Shown: in pieces, positions 1 to 10,943 of the stretch
How the letters are laid out: every line of letters begins with the position of its first letter
How positions within the stretch are numbered: the first letter of the stretch is position 1
NCBI GenBank assembly: GCA_038147155.1
Contig: JAYQTA010000011.1
Location: 6,830 to 70,829, forward strand
Direction: 5' to 3'
Source: Australimonas brisbanensis
GTDB lineage: Bacteria > Chloroflexota > Dehalococcoidia > Lucifugimonadales > Australimonadaceae
Length of the DNA: 64,000 nt
The notes under the pieces: generated by a model
The model's input: the letters and a program-made list of their open reading frames with translations, nothing else
What the model was told of the DNA's origin: nothing
Database searches by the model: none
Translations under genes and position numbers: made by a program

Positions 1-2599
<2,599 letters not shown>

Positions 2600-2705
2600 G
2601 CCTGAATCCTCCGCGACCCTGCGGGTCATTGCTGCGCTACGCGCGCGGAAACACGCACGCGCGCGGGCGCGGCTCGTCGCGCCAGAGCCGGAGCGCCGGG
2701 CTCGG

Positions 2706-2734
2706 ATGCTAGCACAGGGGTCTAGGGCAGTCCA
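2706..2734 (-). promoter_or_regulatory. candidate promoter of ppdK
   Basis: On the minus strand TGGACT (2734-2729), a 17-bp spacer and TAGCAT (2711-2706) preceded by TGC form an extended -10 promoter. The -35 box lies in the last bases before the stop region of cmk-plsC. The leader to the ATG would be about 100 bases. Inferred from sequence only. Confidence 0.4.
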
Positions 2735-4092
2735 TCGACGGGCGGAGGGGTTTGCCCGGCGGCCACCGGCTCGCCGTACACACCCCGATACCCCATGGGG
2801 AGCAGGGCCGCGATGCGGCGCATCACCGCCTCCGTCCCCGCTTCCATCGCCTCCCTGTCCGCGCGCTCCACAGGCCCGCCCAGCCGGAGCGGCTCGCCGA
2901 TCACCACGCGCAGGCGCTTGAAGTGGAAAGGGATGCGCAGGATGGACCCGATGCCCTCCGAACCCGTGATGGCCACGGGCAGCACCGGCGCCCCGGAGCG
3001 CAGCGCCAGGTAGGCGAGACCCACGTTCCCCTTGCGCAGCGCACCTCGCGAGCGCGTGCCCTCCGGGAAGACCAGCAGCGCGCGTCCCTCGGCCAGGGCG
3101 CCAAGGGCCCAGCGCACCGCGTCCACGTCGCGCCCGTCGCGCTCCACGGGATGGGCGTGCCAGGCGCGCAGGGCGCGCGAGATGAACGGCCCCCAGAACA
3201 GCCCACGCTTGGCCATGAACCAGATGGGCCGGGGCATGGAGTAGACCATCAGCGGGGGGTCGGCGTTGGAGAGGTGGTTGGAGGCGACGATGAGCGGGCC
3301 CTCCGGAGGGACATGCTCGCGCCCCTCCACCGTGAGGGAGCCGAAGGTGGGCAGGAAGATGTGGGCCAGCAGCACCCCGAACCGGTAGAACAGATCGAGC
3401 CCGCGCCGGCGCCAATGCACCGGGCCCACCAGCGCCTCCAGCACGCGGGCGACCACCCCCTCCACGTCCAGCCCCTCGGTCTGCACCCTCATCGCGTCAT
3501 CGGCCGCGCGCAGGGGCGAATCGGCGCGGGAGGAGTCGAGCCGGTCGCGCTCCTGGAGCCCTGCGCGCACCGCTTCCAGCGTGTCCGGCTTGCCCGCGGC
3601 AGCCAGTTCCGCGTGCCGGCGGCGCGCGCGTTCGTCCACCGGCGCATCCAGGTACACCTTGGCGGCGTCGGGCACCACCACCGTGCCGATATCCCGGCCC
3701 ACCATCACCACCCCGCCCTCGGCGGCCAGGCGCCGCTGCGCGGCCACCAGCGCGGCGCGCACCGCGCTGATGCGCGCGACGCGCGAGACCGCGGCCTCCA
3801 CCTCGGGGGTGCGCAGCGCGTCCGTCACGTCCTCCCCGTCTAGCAGGAGGCGTTCGGGGGGCGGGGAGATGGTGATGACGCAGCGCTCAGCAAGCGCCCC
3901 CACAGCGGACGCATCGTCCGGGTCCGCCCCGGCGCGCAGTGCGGCCAGGGACACGGCCCGGTACATCAGCCCCGTGTCCACGAACCGGTGGCCCATGCGC
4001 GCGGCGAGGGCCCGGCCCACGGTGGTCTTGCCGGAAGCGACGGGGCCGTCGATCGCCACCACGGGCGGGTATGCTCGCGCACGCGGGGCCAT
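2722..4092 (-). CDS. cmk-plsC: bifunctional cytidylate kinase / 1-acylglycerol-3-phosphate acyltransferase fusion
   Basis: A single 456-residue reading frame joins two enzymes that are usually separate. Residues 1 to about 222 are cytidylate kinase (CMP + ATP to CDP + ADP): P-loop GPVASGKT at 16-23 and GRDIGT at 132-137. Residues about 230-456 are a PlsC-type acyltransferase that makes phosphatidic acid at the inner membrane face: the catalytic NHLSNAD block (His273 and Asp278, HX4D) and FPEGTRSR at 342-349. No stop or new start signal lies at the junction. The ATG at 4092 has AGGAG about seven bases upstream. cmk and plsC are neighbours in several bacterial phyla, so the fusion probably arose by loss of the intervening stop. 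It links CTP supply with CDP-diacylglycerol precursor synthesis. It lies 34 bases downstream of gyrB. Confidence 0.93.
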   Translation of the reverse strand: MAPRARAYPPVVAIDGPVASGKTTVGRALAARMGHRFVDTGLMYRAVSLAALRAGADPDDASAVGALAERCVITISPPPERLLLDGEDVTDALRTPEVEAAVSRVARISAVRAALVAAQRRLAAEGGVVMVGRDIGTVVVPDAAKVYLDAPVDERARRRHAELAAAGKPDTLEAVRAGLQERDRLDSSRADSPLRAADDAMRVQTEGLDVEGVVARVLEALVGPVHWRRRGLDLFYRFGVLLAHIFLPTFGSLTVEGREHVPPEGPLIVASNHLSNADPPLMVYSMPRPIWFMAKRGLFWGPFISRALRAWHAHPVERDGRDVDAVRWALGALAEGRALLVFPEGTRSRGALRKGNVGLAYLALRSGAPVLPVAITGSEGIGSILRIPFHFKRLRVVIGEPLRLGGPVERADREAMEAGTEAVMRRIAALLPMGYRGVYGEPVAAGQTPPPVDGLP

Positions 4093-4126
4093 GGCACGCT
4101 CCTGCCCGGCAAGGCCGGGGCCCAGG

Positions 4127-6532
4127 TTAGATGTCGAGGTTCTTCACCTGGCGGGCGTGGGCCTGGATGAACTCCTTGCGGGGCTGCACCAGATCGCCCA
4201 TGAGCGTGGTGAACACCTCATCAGCCTCGGCGGCCTGCTCGGCGCTCACCTGCAGTAGCGTGCGGGAGGCCGGGTCCATCGTGGTCTCCCACAACTGATC
4301 CGGGTTCATCTCCCCCAGCCCCTTGTAGCGCTGGATGCCGATGCCCTGGCGGTCGGCCGCGCGCTCGATGGCGTGGGCCAGGTCGTACCAGGCCAGACCC
4401 GATGCGGTGACCGCATCGCGCTTCTCGATTCGGAAGGTGTGCCCGTCCACCCACTCGGCCAGGGAGGGCATCAGCGCCTCGGCCCGCTTGGTGGCCGTGG
4501 ATTCGAGCGCGCGCGGCACGTTCACCGTCCCGTAGCCGGGCACCTCGATGTGCGGGGTGCCCGCCTCGTCCTTGAGCGTAGAGGGGTACCCCTGCTCGTT
4601 GAGCCAGGCGGCCAGGGCCTCGGCGGCGGCAGGGCTCTCGTAGGCCGAGCGGTAGCGCCCGGCGCGCAGACCCTGCAGGAACACGCCTGCCAACTGCACC
4701 GGCAGGCCCAAGGAGGCGAGGGGCGCCACCCAGCCGGTGAGCTCGCGCAGGCGCTCCACCAGGCCGGCCAGGCGCGGGCCGGAGAGCTTGATCTTCTCGT
4801 CGTCCTCCGCCGCCACGCTCACCCGCCCGTACAGCTGGTTGGAGAGCCACGCCTCCTTGTCCGCCTCGGCGTACTGGTAGGAGACCGACCGCCCGCGTGA
4901 GACGCGGTAGAGCGGGGGCTGGGCGATGTACAGGTGGCCCGCGTCGATCAGTGGTCGCATGTTGCGGAAGAAGAAGGTGAGCAGCAGGGTGCGGATGTGC
5001 GCCCCGTCCACGTCGGCGTCGGTCATGATGATGACCTTGTGGTAGCGCAGCTTGGGCAGGTTGAAGTCCTCGCCCAGCCCCGCGCCGATGGCGGTGATGA
5101 GCGCGCGGATCTCCTCGTGGCCCAGCATGCGGTCGGGCCGCGCCTTCTCCACGTTGAGGATCTTGCCCCGCAGGGGCAGGATGGCCTGGGTGCGCCGATC
5201 GCGTCCCATCTTGGCCGACCCGCCCGCCGAGTCACCCTCCACCACGTACAGCTCGCACAGCTCCGGAGCGCGCTCGGAGCAGTCCGCCAACTTGCCGGGG
5301 AGCGAGCCGCCCTCCATGGCGTTCTTGCGGATCACCAGGTCGCGCGCCTTGCGGGCCGCATCGCGCGCCCGCTGGGAGGTGGCGCACTTGTCGATGATGC
5401 GCCGAGCGTCGTTGGGGTGCTCCTCCAGGTAGAACTCCAGGTGTTGAACCAGCAGCTGCTCCACCGTGGACTTGATCTCCGCGTTGCCCAGCTTGCCCTT
5501 GGTCTGACCCTCGAACTGGGGCTCCTGCAGACGCACCGAGACGATGGCCGTGAGCCCCTCGCGCACGTCATCACCCGAGAAGTTGGGCGCATCGTCGCGC
5601 ACCAGCTTGGATTTGCGTGCGTAGTTGTTGATGGCGCGCGTCAGCCCCGCGCGGAAGCCCATCAGGTGGGTGCCGCCGTCGGCGGTGTTGATGCAGTTGG
5701 CGAAGGAGAGGGAGGTCTCATAGAAGCCCGTGTGGTACTGGAGGGAGATCTCCACCTGGGCGCTGTCCGCCGACTGGTCCATGTAGAACGGCTCGTCCTG
5801 GAGCACGTCCTTGTTGTGGTTGAGCTGGCGGCAGAAGGAGGCCACGCCCCCCTCGAAGTAGAAGGTGCGGTGATCCTCGGGGTGCGCGTCGGTGCCGAAG
5901 GAGAGCCAGATGCCCTTGTTCAGGTAGCTCATCTCGCGGAAGCGCTGCAGGAGGGTGTCCCGCTCGTAATGCGTGGTGGAGAAGATCTGGCTGTCGGCCA
6001 GGAACCGCACCGTGGTGCCCTGCCGGTAGGCATCGTCCGGGGCAAGCTCCCCGGCCTCCACCATCTCGCCCGTGGGGATGCCGCGCTCGTACTCCTGGTA
6101 GTAGAGGCGTCCGTCACGGCGCACCTCCACCCGCATCCACTCGGAAAGAGCGTTCACCACCGATGCGCCCACCCCGTGCAGACCGCCAGAGACCTTGTAT
6201 GCCCCACCGCCGAACTTCCCTCCGGCGTGCAGCGTGGTCATGATCGTCTCCAGGGCCGGACGGCCCGTGGAGGCGTGGGTGTCGATGGGGATGCCGCGGC
6301 CATCGTCCTGCACCGAGACCGACCCATCCTCGTGCAGGCGCACCCAGATGTGGGTGCAGTAGCCGGCCATCGCCTCGTCCACCGCGTTGTCCACCACCTC
6401 GTAAACCAGGTGGTGCAGGCCCCGGTGGTCCGTGGAGCCGATGTACATGCCCGGACGGCGGCGCACCGCCTCCAGCCCCTCCAGGACCTGGATGTCCGAG
6501 GCCGTGTAGGCGCCAGGCTTGCTCTGAGTCAC
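4127..6532 (-). CDS. gyrB: DNA gyrase subunit B, long form
   Basis: ATPase subunit of DNA gyrase, which introduces negative supercoils with GyrA (not in the window). About 801 residues from a GTG start at 6532, chosen because AGGAGG lies five bases upstream; the frame is open further, but those 28 codons look like leader. Seen in order: GHKL ATPase domain (YEVVDNAVDEAMAG), transducer domain, Toprim motif (EGDSAGGSAKMGRDRR and DADVDGAHIRT), and the C-terminal QRYKGLGEMNPDQLW block. Between the Toprim halves and the tail there is an insert of roughly 165 residues, as in proteobacterial GyrB; the short Gram-positive form lacks it. ParE is the alternative. A good promoter is visible upstream. Confidence 0.95.
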   Translation of the reverse strand: MTQSKPGAYTASDIQVLEGLEAVRRRPGMYIGSTDHRGLHHLVYEVVDNAVDEAMAGYCTHIWVRLHEDGSVSVQDDGRGIPIDTHASTGRPALETIMTTLHAGGKFGGGAYKVSGGLHGVGASVVNALSEWMRVEVRRDGRLYYQEYERGIPTGEMVEAGELAPDDAYRQGTTVRFLADSQIFSTTHYERDTLLQRFREMSYLNKGIWLSFGTDAHPEDHRTFYFEGGVASFCRQLNHNKDVLQDEPFYMDQSADSAQVEISLQYHTGFYETSLSFANCINTADGGTHLMGFRAGLTRAINNYARKSKLVRDDAPNFSGDDVREGLTAIVSVRLQEPQFEGQTKGKLGNAEIKSTVEQLLVQHLEFYLEEHPNDARRIIDKCATSQRARDAARKARDLVIRKNAMEGGSLPGKLADCSERAPELCELYVVEGDSAGGSAKMGRDRRTQAILPLRGKILNVEKARPDRMLGHEEIRALITAIGAGLGEDFNLPKLRYHKVIIMTDADVDGAHIRTLLLTFFFRNMRPLIDAGHLYIAQPPLYRVSRGRSVSYQYAEADKEAWLSNQLYGRVSVAAEDDEKIKLSGPRLAGLVERLRELTGWVAPLASLGLPVQLAGVFLQGLRAGRYRSAYESPAAAEALAAWLNEQGYPSTLKDEAGTPHIEVPGYGTVNVPRALESTATKRAEALMPSLAEWVDGHTFRIEKRDAVTASGLAWYDLAHAIERAADRQGIGIQRYKGLGEMNPDQLWETTMDPASRTLLQVSAEQAAEADEVFTTLMGDLVQPRKEFIQAHARQVKNLDI

Positions 6533-6605
6533 GGGCTCCTCCTCATCCGGGGTGACCCCGGCGAACGGGCGGCCAGCACGCCAACGGGGCGCGCGGGGCG
6601 CGCCC

Positions 6606-6635
6606 ATTCTACCCAATACGGGGAAGGGGGGTCAA
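6606..6635 (-). promoter_or_regulatory. candidate promoter of gyrB
   Basis: Minus strand TTGACC (6635-6630), an 18-bp spacer and TAGAAT (6611-6606) lie about 75 bases before the gyrB GTG. A short palindrome, CCGGGGTGACCCCGG, lies in the leader between promoter and start. The match to a sigma-70 promoter is good. No operator is recognised. Confidence 0.55.
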
Positions 6636-6677
6636 AGCGCCCACGACATCTGGTGGTTTGGGGTCTGCGCAGGAGGA

Positions 6678-7244
6678 CTAGGTCGGGCTCACGCGCCCCT
6701 GGGCATCGCCCACCAGCACCGCGTGGAAGGCGTAGCCGTCCCTGCGCAACCGCTCGGAGCCGCCCTGGGCCCTATCGAGGATGCACGCAGCCAGCACCAC
6801 CCGGTGTCCCGCCGCCTCCACCGCCTCAATGGCCTCATAGAGGGAACCCGCCGTGGAGCAGGTATCGTCCACCACCGCCACGGGCGCACCCGCGGGAAGC
6901 GGGCCCTCGATGCGCTTGCCCAACCCGTGGTCCTTGGTCTCCTTGCGCACGAAGAAGGCGGGCACCTCGGTGCCTCCGTCCTGCCCCGAGCGCATGGCGA
7001 TGGCTGCCGCCAGGGGCACCGCCGCAACGGCCGGCCCGCCCACCGCCGCCGCACCTGCCGCACGGATCACCGGTAGCAGCGCCTCCGCGGCCAGGTTCGC
7101 CCCGCGGGGTGAAAGGGTGAGCAGGCGGCCATCGAAGTAATAGCCCGACTTCTGCCCGGAGGCTAGGGTGAACTCGCCGTAGGCGAGGGCGCCCAGCTCC
7201 TGGGCGAGGGTGAGGATGCGCTGGGCCACCGGTTCATTGCTCAT
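6678..7244 (-). CDS. pyrE: orotate phosphoribosyltransferase
   Basis: Joins orotate to PRPP to make orotidine 5'-monophosphate in pyrimidine synthesis. The 188-residue length fits the family. Seen: the loop RKETKDHG at 100-107, and the PRPP-binding signature VAVVDDTCSTAGS at 122-134. The ATG at 7244 overlaps the nadD stop by four bases (ATGA), so the two are translationally coupled. It closes the dnaA-obgE-nadD-pyrE run. Another pyrimidine gene, pyrD, lies far away at 44.7 kb. Confidence 0.94.
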   Translation of the reverse strand: MSNEPVAQRILTLAQELGALAYGEFTLASGQKSGYYFDGRLLTLSPRGANLAAEALLPVIRAAGAAAVGGPAVAAVPLAAAIAMRSGQDGGTEVPAFFVRKETKDHGLGKRIEGPLPAGAPVAVVDDTCSTAGSLYEAIEAVEAAGHRVVLAACILDRAQGGSERLRRDGYAFHAVLVGDAQGRVSPT

Positions 7245-7870
7245 GCGTTGCTCCGTTGCGAGGTGGTGAGGTTGCGGTAGAGATTGTGGCGGGCGATGTA
7301 GTCAGCCACGGCATCGGGCACCAGGTAGCGCAGGGGCTCGCCGGCTCCCGCCCGGCGGCGCAGCTCCGTGCCGGAGATCTCGATCAGGGGCATCTGCACG
7401 GTCATGATGCGCTCTGACGCCGTTGGATCCACCGCCTCCAGGGCCCGCAGGTCCACCCCTCCGTGGCCAGGCCGCAGCGCCACGACGATGCGCGCCAGCT
7501 CCAGGATGCGCGCGGCATCGCGCCAGCGGTGCAGGGTGTGCAGGGCGTCCACCCCCATGATGAAGAAGACGTCGTCCTCCGCCATGCTCCCGCTGCGCAG
7601 TTGCTCCAGGGTCTCGGCCGTGTAGGTCTCACCCGGCCGGTCCAGCTCCAGGGTTGAGAGATGGAATTGGGGGTTGTCGGCGATGGCCAGTTCAACCATG
7701 GCACGCCGGTGGGCCTTGTCCGAGAGTTCAAGCCCACGCTTCATCCAGGGTAGGCCCGCGGGCATGAACCACACCTCATCAAGACCCAGGCGCCAGGAGA
7801 CCTCCTGCGCCAGGATTAGATGGCCGGTGTGTATGGGGTCGAAGGTGCCGCCCAGGATGCCTCGCCGCAT
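7241..7870 (-). CDS. nadD: nicotinate-nucleotide adenylyltransferase
   Basis: Adenylates nicotinate mononucleotide to deamido-NAD in NAD synthesis. The 209-residue product has the nucleotidyltransferase motif GGTFDPIHTGH (residues 7-17) and the second motif ISGTELRRR near the C-terminus, in place of the usual ISSTxIR. The start is the ATG at 7870, which shares its A with the obgE stop (TGATG). A GTG nine bases earlier is also in frame but lies inside obgE and is less likely. obgE followed by nadD is a common bacterial order. Confidence 0.94.
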   Translation of the reverse strand: MRRGILGGTFDPIHTGHLILAQEVSWRLGLDEVWFMPAGLPWMKRGLELSDKAHRRAMVELAIADNPQFHLSTLELDRPGETYTAETLEQLRSGSMAEDDVFFIMGVDALHTLHRWRDAARILELARIVVALRPGHGGVDLRALEAVDPTASERIMTVQMPLIEISGTELRRRAGAGEPLRYLVPDAVADYIARHNLYRNLTTSQRSNA

Positions 7871-9132
7871 CACACCCACTCCAGTTCGAACTCACCGATC
7901 CGCACCGTATCGCCCTGCTCGACGCCCAGGCGGGAGAGCACCGTCAGCACCCCCAGGCGCTCCATCTCCGCGTGGAGTTGGATGCGGGTGCGCCAGTGGT
8001 TCAGGTTCACCACCGGCAGGTAGCGCTCCAGCTGCGGGCAGTCCACCACCAGCACCCCATCCTCACGCCAGGCCTTGGGGCGTCCGGGCCTGCCCAGGGG
8101 CGGGCGGGTCTGCTCCGGACGCTGGGCAGGCGCGGGGCGCTCCTCGGGCACCAGCACCACCAGCCGGTCGAGCAATACCTCCAGCCCCTGGGCGCCGGCG
8201 GCGCTGATCCACAGTGGGGGCTGCCCGCTCGCCTGGGTGAGCGCTGCAGTGAGCTCTTCCAGGAAGACCTGAGCCTCCTCCGTGTCGGCCTTGTTGGCGA
8301 CCAGCACCACGGGTTTGGTGGCCAGCTCGCCCGGGTAGGCCGCAAGCTCTGCCGCCACGGTGCGAAACGCGTCCTCCGGGTCCCCCCCAGACGCATCCAC
8401 CAGGTGAACGATGGCCCGCACCCGCTCCACGTGCCTGAGGAACTCCAGGCCCAACCCCTTCCCCTCGTGCGCACCCTCGATGAGCCCCGGTACGTCCAGC
8501 AGCACCAGCACCCGTCCCCGGTGTTCCACGACGCCCAGGTTGGGTTCCAGCGTGGTGAAGGGGTAATCGGCGATCTTGGGCTGGGCACGGGTGAGGGCGG
8601 CCAGCAGGGTCGACTTGCCCGCATTGGGTAGTCCCACGATGCCCACATCTGCGAGGAGCTTCACCTCCAGCAGCAAGGCGCGTTCTTGCCCGTCCTCTCC
8701 CGCCTCCGCCAGCATCGGCTCCTGGTTGGTGGGACCGGAGAAACGATGGTTACCCCGTCCTCCACGCCCACCCCAGGCACCGATGAACGTCTGTCCGTCC
8801 TCAGCCAGGTCAACCAGTTGGGTACGGGTGCCATCCTCGGTCAGTTCCCACACCACCGTCCCCACGGGAACCGACAGTTCCACATCCTTACCACCCGCTC
8901 CGTAACTGTCCTTGCCGGTGCCTGGCCTACCAGCCTCAGCCTCCAGAGTGAACAACCCATGCAGATGGCCCAGGGAACGCAGGTTCGCCCGCGCCACGAT
9001 GCGCACGTTGCCGCCATCCCCCCCATCGCCGCCATCAGGCCCTCCGCGAGGGCGTGCGTACTCACGCAGGAAGGAGACGCGGCCGTCTCCCCCCTTCCCT
9101 CCACGGATGGTGATGCGCCAGGTGTCCTGCAT
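7870..9132 (-). CDS. obgE: Obg GTPase, ribosome assembly and stress
   Basis: Ribosome-associated GTPase acting in late 50S assembly. 420 residues. Seen: the glycine-rich Obg fold (GGKGGDG and GGPDGGDGGDGG, residues 11-41), GTPase G1 GLPNAGKS (167-174), G3 DVPGLIEGAHEGKGLG from 213, G4 NKAD, and a C-terminal OCT domain ending EFELEWV. The ATG at 9132 is chosen because the Obg fold begins directly after it; upstream in-frame codons look non-coding. An AGGA lies about 12 bases upstream. The usual rplU-rpmA partners are absent and dnaA precedes it instead. It is coupled to nadD by a TGATG overlap. Confidence 0.95.
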   Translation of the reverse strand: MQDTWRITIRGGKGGDGRVSFLREYARPRGGPDGGDGGDGGNVRIVARANLRSLGHLHGLFTLEAEAGRPGTGKDSYGAGGKDVELSVPVGTVVWELTEDGTRTQLVDLAEDGQTFIGAWGGRGGRGNHRFSGPTNQEPMLAEAGEDGQERALLLEVKLLADVGIVGLPNAGKSTLLAALTRAQPKIADYPFTTLEPNLGVVEHRGRVLVLLDVPGLIEGAHEGKGLGLEFLRHVERVRAIVHLVDASGGDPEDAFRTVAAELAAYPGELATKPVVLVANKADTEEAQVFLEELTAALTQASGQPPLWISAAGAQGLEVLLDRLVVLVPEERPAPAQRPEQTRPPLGRPGRPKAWREDGVLVVDCPQLERYLPVVNLNHWRTRIQLHAEMERLGVLTVLSRLGVEQGDTVRIGEFELEWV

Positions 9133-9301
9133 CGGTGTTGGTTCCTGTTCCCTCTCCCCTTCATGTTCTCTCAGATAAGGGATGAAGGAGTAAGAGCAAT
9201 AGTAATGGAGCCGAGGAAAACCGTGTGCAGTACGGTGGAGAAACGAACTGCGCCTGTCCATCATCTGGTCGCGGGGTGTTGAACGATGGAGGGGGAAGAC
9301 G

Positions 9302-10660
9302 TCAGTCAACCGTTGGCGCAGCGTTGGTGAAGCCGTTGAGGAGGGAGTGCACCTGAGCGTTGAAGGCCGGGTCGGTCTCAAGGCGAGCGTGCACCTGCTT
9401 GAGGGCGTAGAGAACCGTGGTGCGATCGCGTCCGCCAACAGCCTCACCAACGGCGGTGGCGGAGAGTCCCAACGCATAGGTGAGAACGTGCATCGCTGCG
9501 TTGCGGGCACCGGTGGTCGCCCTGTCGCGCCGCTTGGACAGCAGCGCGGCAGGGCTGGTGCCGAAGGCAGCTGCCACGGCGGCGATCACCGCACGGGGAG
9601 ACGCGCCGGTGGTGGTGTCCAGCACCGCGGCGCCCAGGGCCTCGGCTGCGCGCTCCAGGGTGATGGCGGCACCCGTGAGCTCCGCCAGCGCCGTCAGCCG
9701 GTTGAGGGCCCCCTCCAACTGGCGCACGTTGGTGGGGATGCGTTGGGCCAGATACTCGATGACCGGATCAGGCACCTCCACGGCCGAGCGTGCAGCGTGG
9801 GCCTGGAGGATCGCCGTGCGGGTCTCCAGGTCCGGGGTGCCCACGTCCACCAGCAGACCCCACTCGAAACGTGATCGCAGCCGCTCCTCCAGCAAGGGCA
9901 AGGCCGCGGGGCGCCGGTCCGAGGCGATGACCACCTGACGACCCGCATCGTGCAGGGCGTTGAAGGTGTGGAAGAAGGCCTCCTGCGTGCTCTCCTTGCC
10001 GGAGAGGAACTGGATATCGTCCAGTGCCAGGAGGTCCACTCGCCGGTAACGTTCGCGGAACTCGTCCGCCCGGCGCTCGCGGATGGCCGTGAGGAACCCG
10101 TTGGTGAAGGCCTCCGTCGTCAGGTAGACGGCATCACGCCCCTGGTCCTGTGCCTGCTGGGCGATGGCGTGGAGCAGGTGCGTCTTGCCCAGGCCCACCC
10201 CACCGTAGATGAACAGCGGGTTGTACGCGGCGCCCGGCGCATCGGCCACGGCGCGTGCGGCGGCGTAGGCCAGCTGGCTCGTCCCGCCAACCACGAAGGA
10301 ATCGAAGGTGTAGCGCGGGTTCAGCGCCATCCGTCCCTCGCCACCCGTTGGGGCCGGTGCGGCAGAGGTGGGCGCGGCGGGCCTCACACCGGTGCTGACG
10401 GGGGCCTGTCCCTGGACCCGGAAGAGAACCCCCGTACCGGGGGCAACCGAGGCGACGGCGCTCTCGATCACGCTCCGCAGCCGGCGCTCCAGCCACTCGG
10501 CGGCGAAGGTGGTCGGCACGCCAACCACCAGCACCCCGTCCTCCAGGACAAGGCCCGTGGTCTCCCGCAGCCACGTTTCGTAGCTGGGGCGATTGACCTG
10601 TAGTTGCAGCCGGCCAAGCGCAGCTTCCCAGGTGCGCGAGGCAGACGTCGAAGTAACCAC
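9302..10660 (-). CDS. dnaA: chromosomal replication initiator DnaA
   Basis: AAA+ initiator that binds DnaA boxes at oriC and loads the helicase. 452 residues from a GTG start at 10660. Seen: the N-terminal DnaB-binding domain (LQVNRPSYETWL), a Pro/Ala-rich linker, the AAA+ core with Walker A GGVGLGKTH and LLALDDIQF, the LRSRFEWGLLVDV block, and the C-terminal DNA-binding domain. The box-recognition signature reads GGRDRTTVLYA where most DnaA proteins have GRDHTTV or GRDHSTV, so the base-contacting histidine is arginine here. dnaN does not follow; obgE does, 169 bases on. No consensus DnaA box was seen in the flanks. Confidence 0.95.
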   Translation of the reverse strand: MVTSTSASRTWEAALGRLQLQVNRPSYETWLRETTGLVLEDGVLVVGVPTTFAAEWLERRLRSVIESAVASVAPGTGVLFRVQGQAPVSTGVRPAAPTSAAPAPTGGEGRMALNPRYTFDSFVVGGTSQLAYAAARAVADAPGAAYNPLFIYGGVGLGKTHLLHAIAQQAQDQGRDAVYLTTEAFTNGFLTAIRERRADEFRERYRRVDLLALDDIQFLSGKESTQEAFFHTFNALHDAGRQVVIASDRRPAALPLLEERLRSRFEWGLLVDVGTPDLETRTAILQAHAARSAVEVPDPVIEYLAQRIPTNVRQLEGALNRLTALAELTGAAITLERAAEALGAAVLDTTTGASPRAVIAAVAAAFGTSPAALLSKRRDRATTGARNAAMHVLTYALGLSATAVGEAVGGRDRTTVLYALKQVHARLETDPAFNAQVHSLLNGFTNAAPTVD

Positions 10661-10940
10661 GGAAGGGTGCTCCCGTCGTGGAGTAGAGGACAGGGATCTA
10701 TCGACCGTTCTGGCCTGGACGGCTCCGCGCCGCCAAAAAGGCTCACACCGGGCGCTCGCGCCAGCGACTCCCGGGGCGTGCAGGGCACACTAGCACAGGG
10801 GGTCGCGCCACCAGCAAGGGAGCAGGGAGGGGCAAAAGAGGCCCCCGCCCCTCTTGCATTCTCGGGCACTCCTGCTGCGCCAGGCCACGGCCTGGAAAAT
10901 CGACTTCCGACGCTTCGCGAGCCCGTGCTAGCATGGCGGC
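10661..10940. other. divergent intergenic region between dnaA and fmt
   Basis: A 280-base non-coding gap. Towards dnaA, a TGC-TAGTGT extended -10 (minus, 10792-10787) with TTGCTG 19 bases upstream is a weak promoter candidate. Around 10827-10855, GAGGGGC and GCCCCTC can pair into a hairpin. No DnaA-box-like nonamer and no AT-rich unwinding element is visible, so I see no evidence for oriC here. Confidence 0.4.
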
Positions 10941-10943
10941 ATG
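10929..10943 (+). promoter_or_regulatory. leaderless-type -10 box at the fmt start
   Basis: TAGCAT (10929-10934), preceded by TGC, is followed by exactly six bases and then the fmt ATG. Transcription starting seven bases after the -10 box would begin on the A of ATG. No Shine-Dalgarno sequence is present. Confidence 0.5.

Noticed and set aside
9133..10940. oriC next to dnaA.
   Set aside because: Neither flank has a DnaA-box-like nonamer cluster or an AT-rich stretch.
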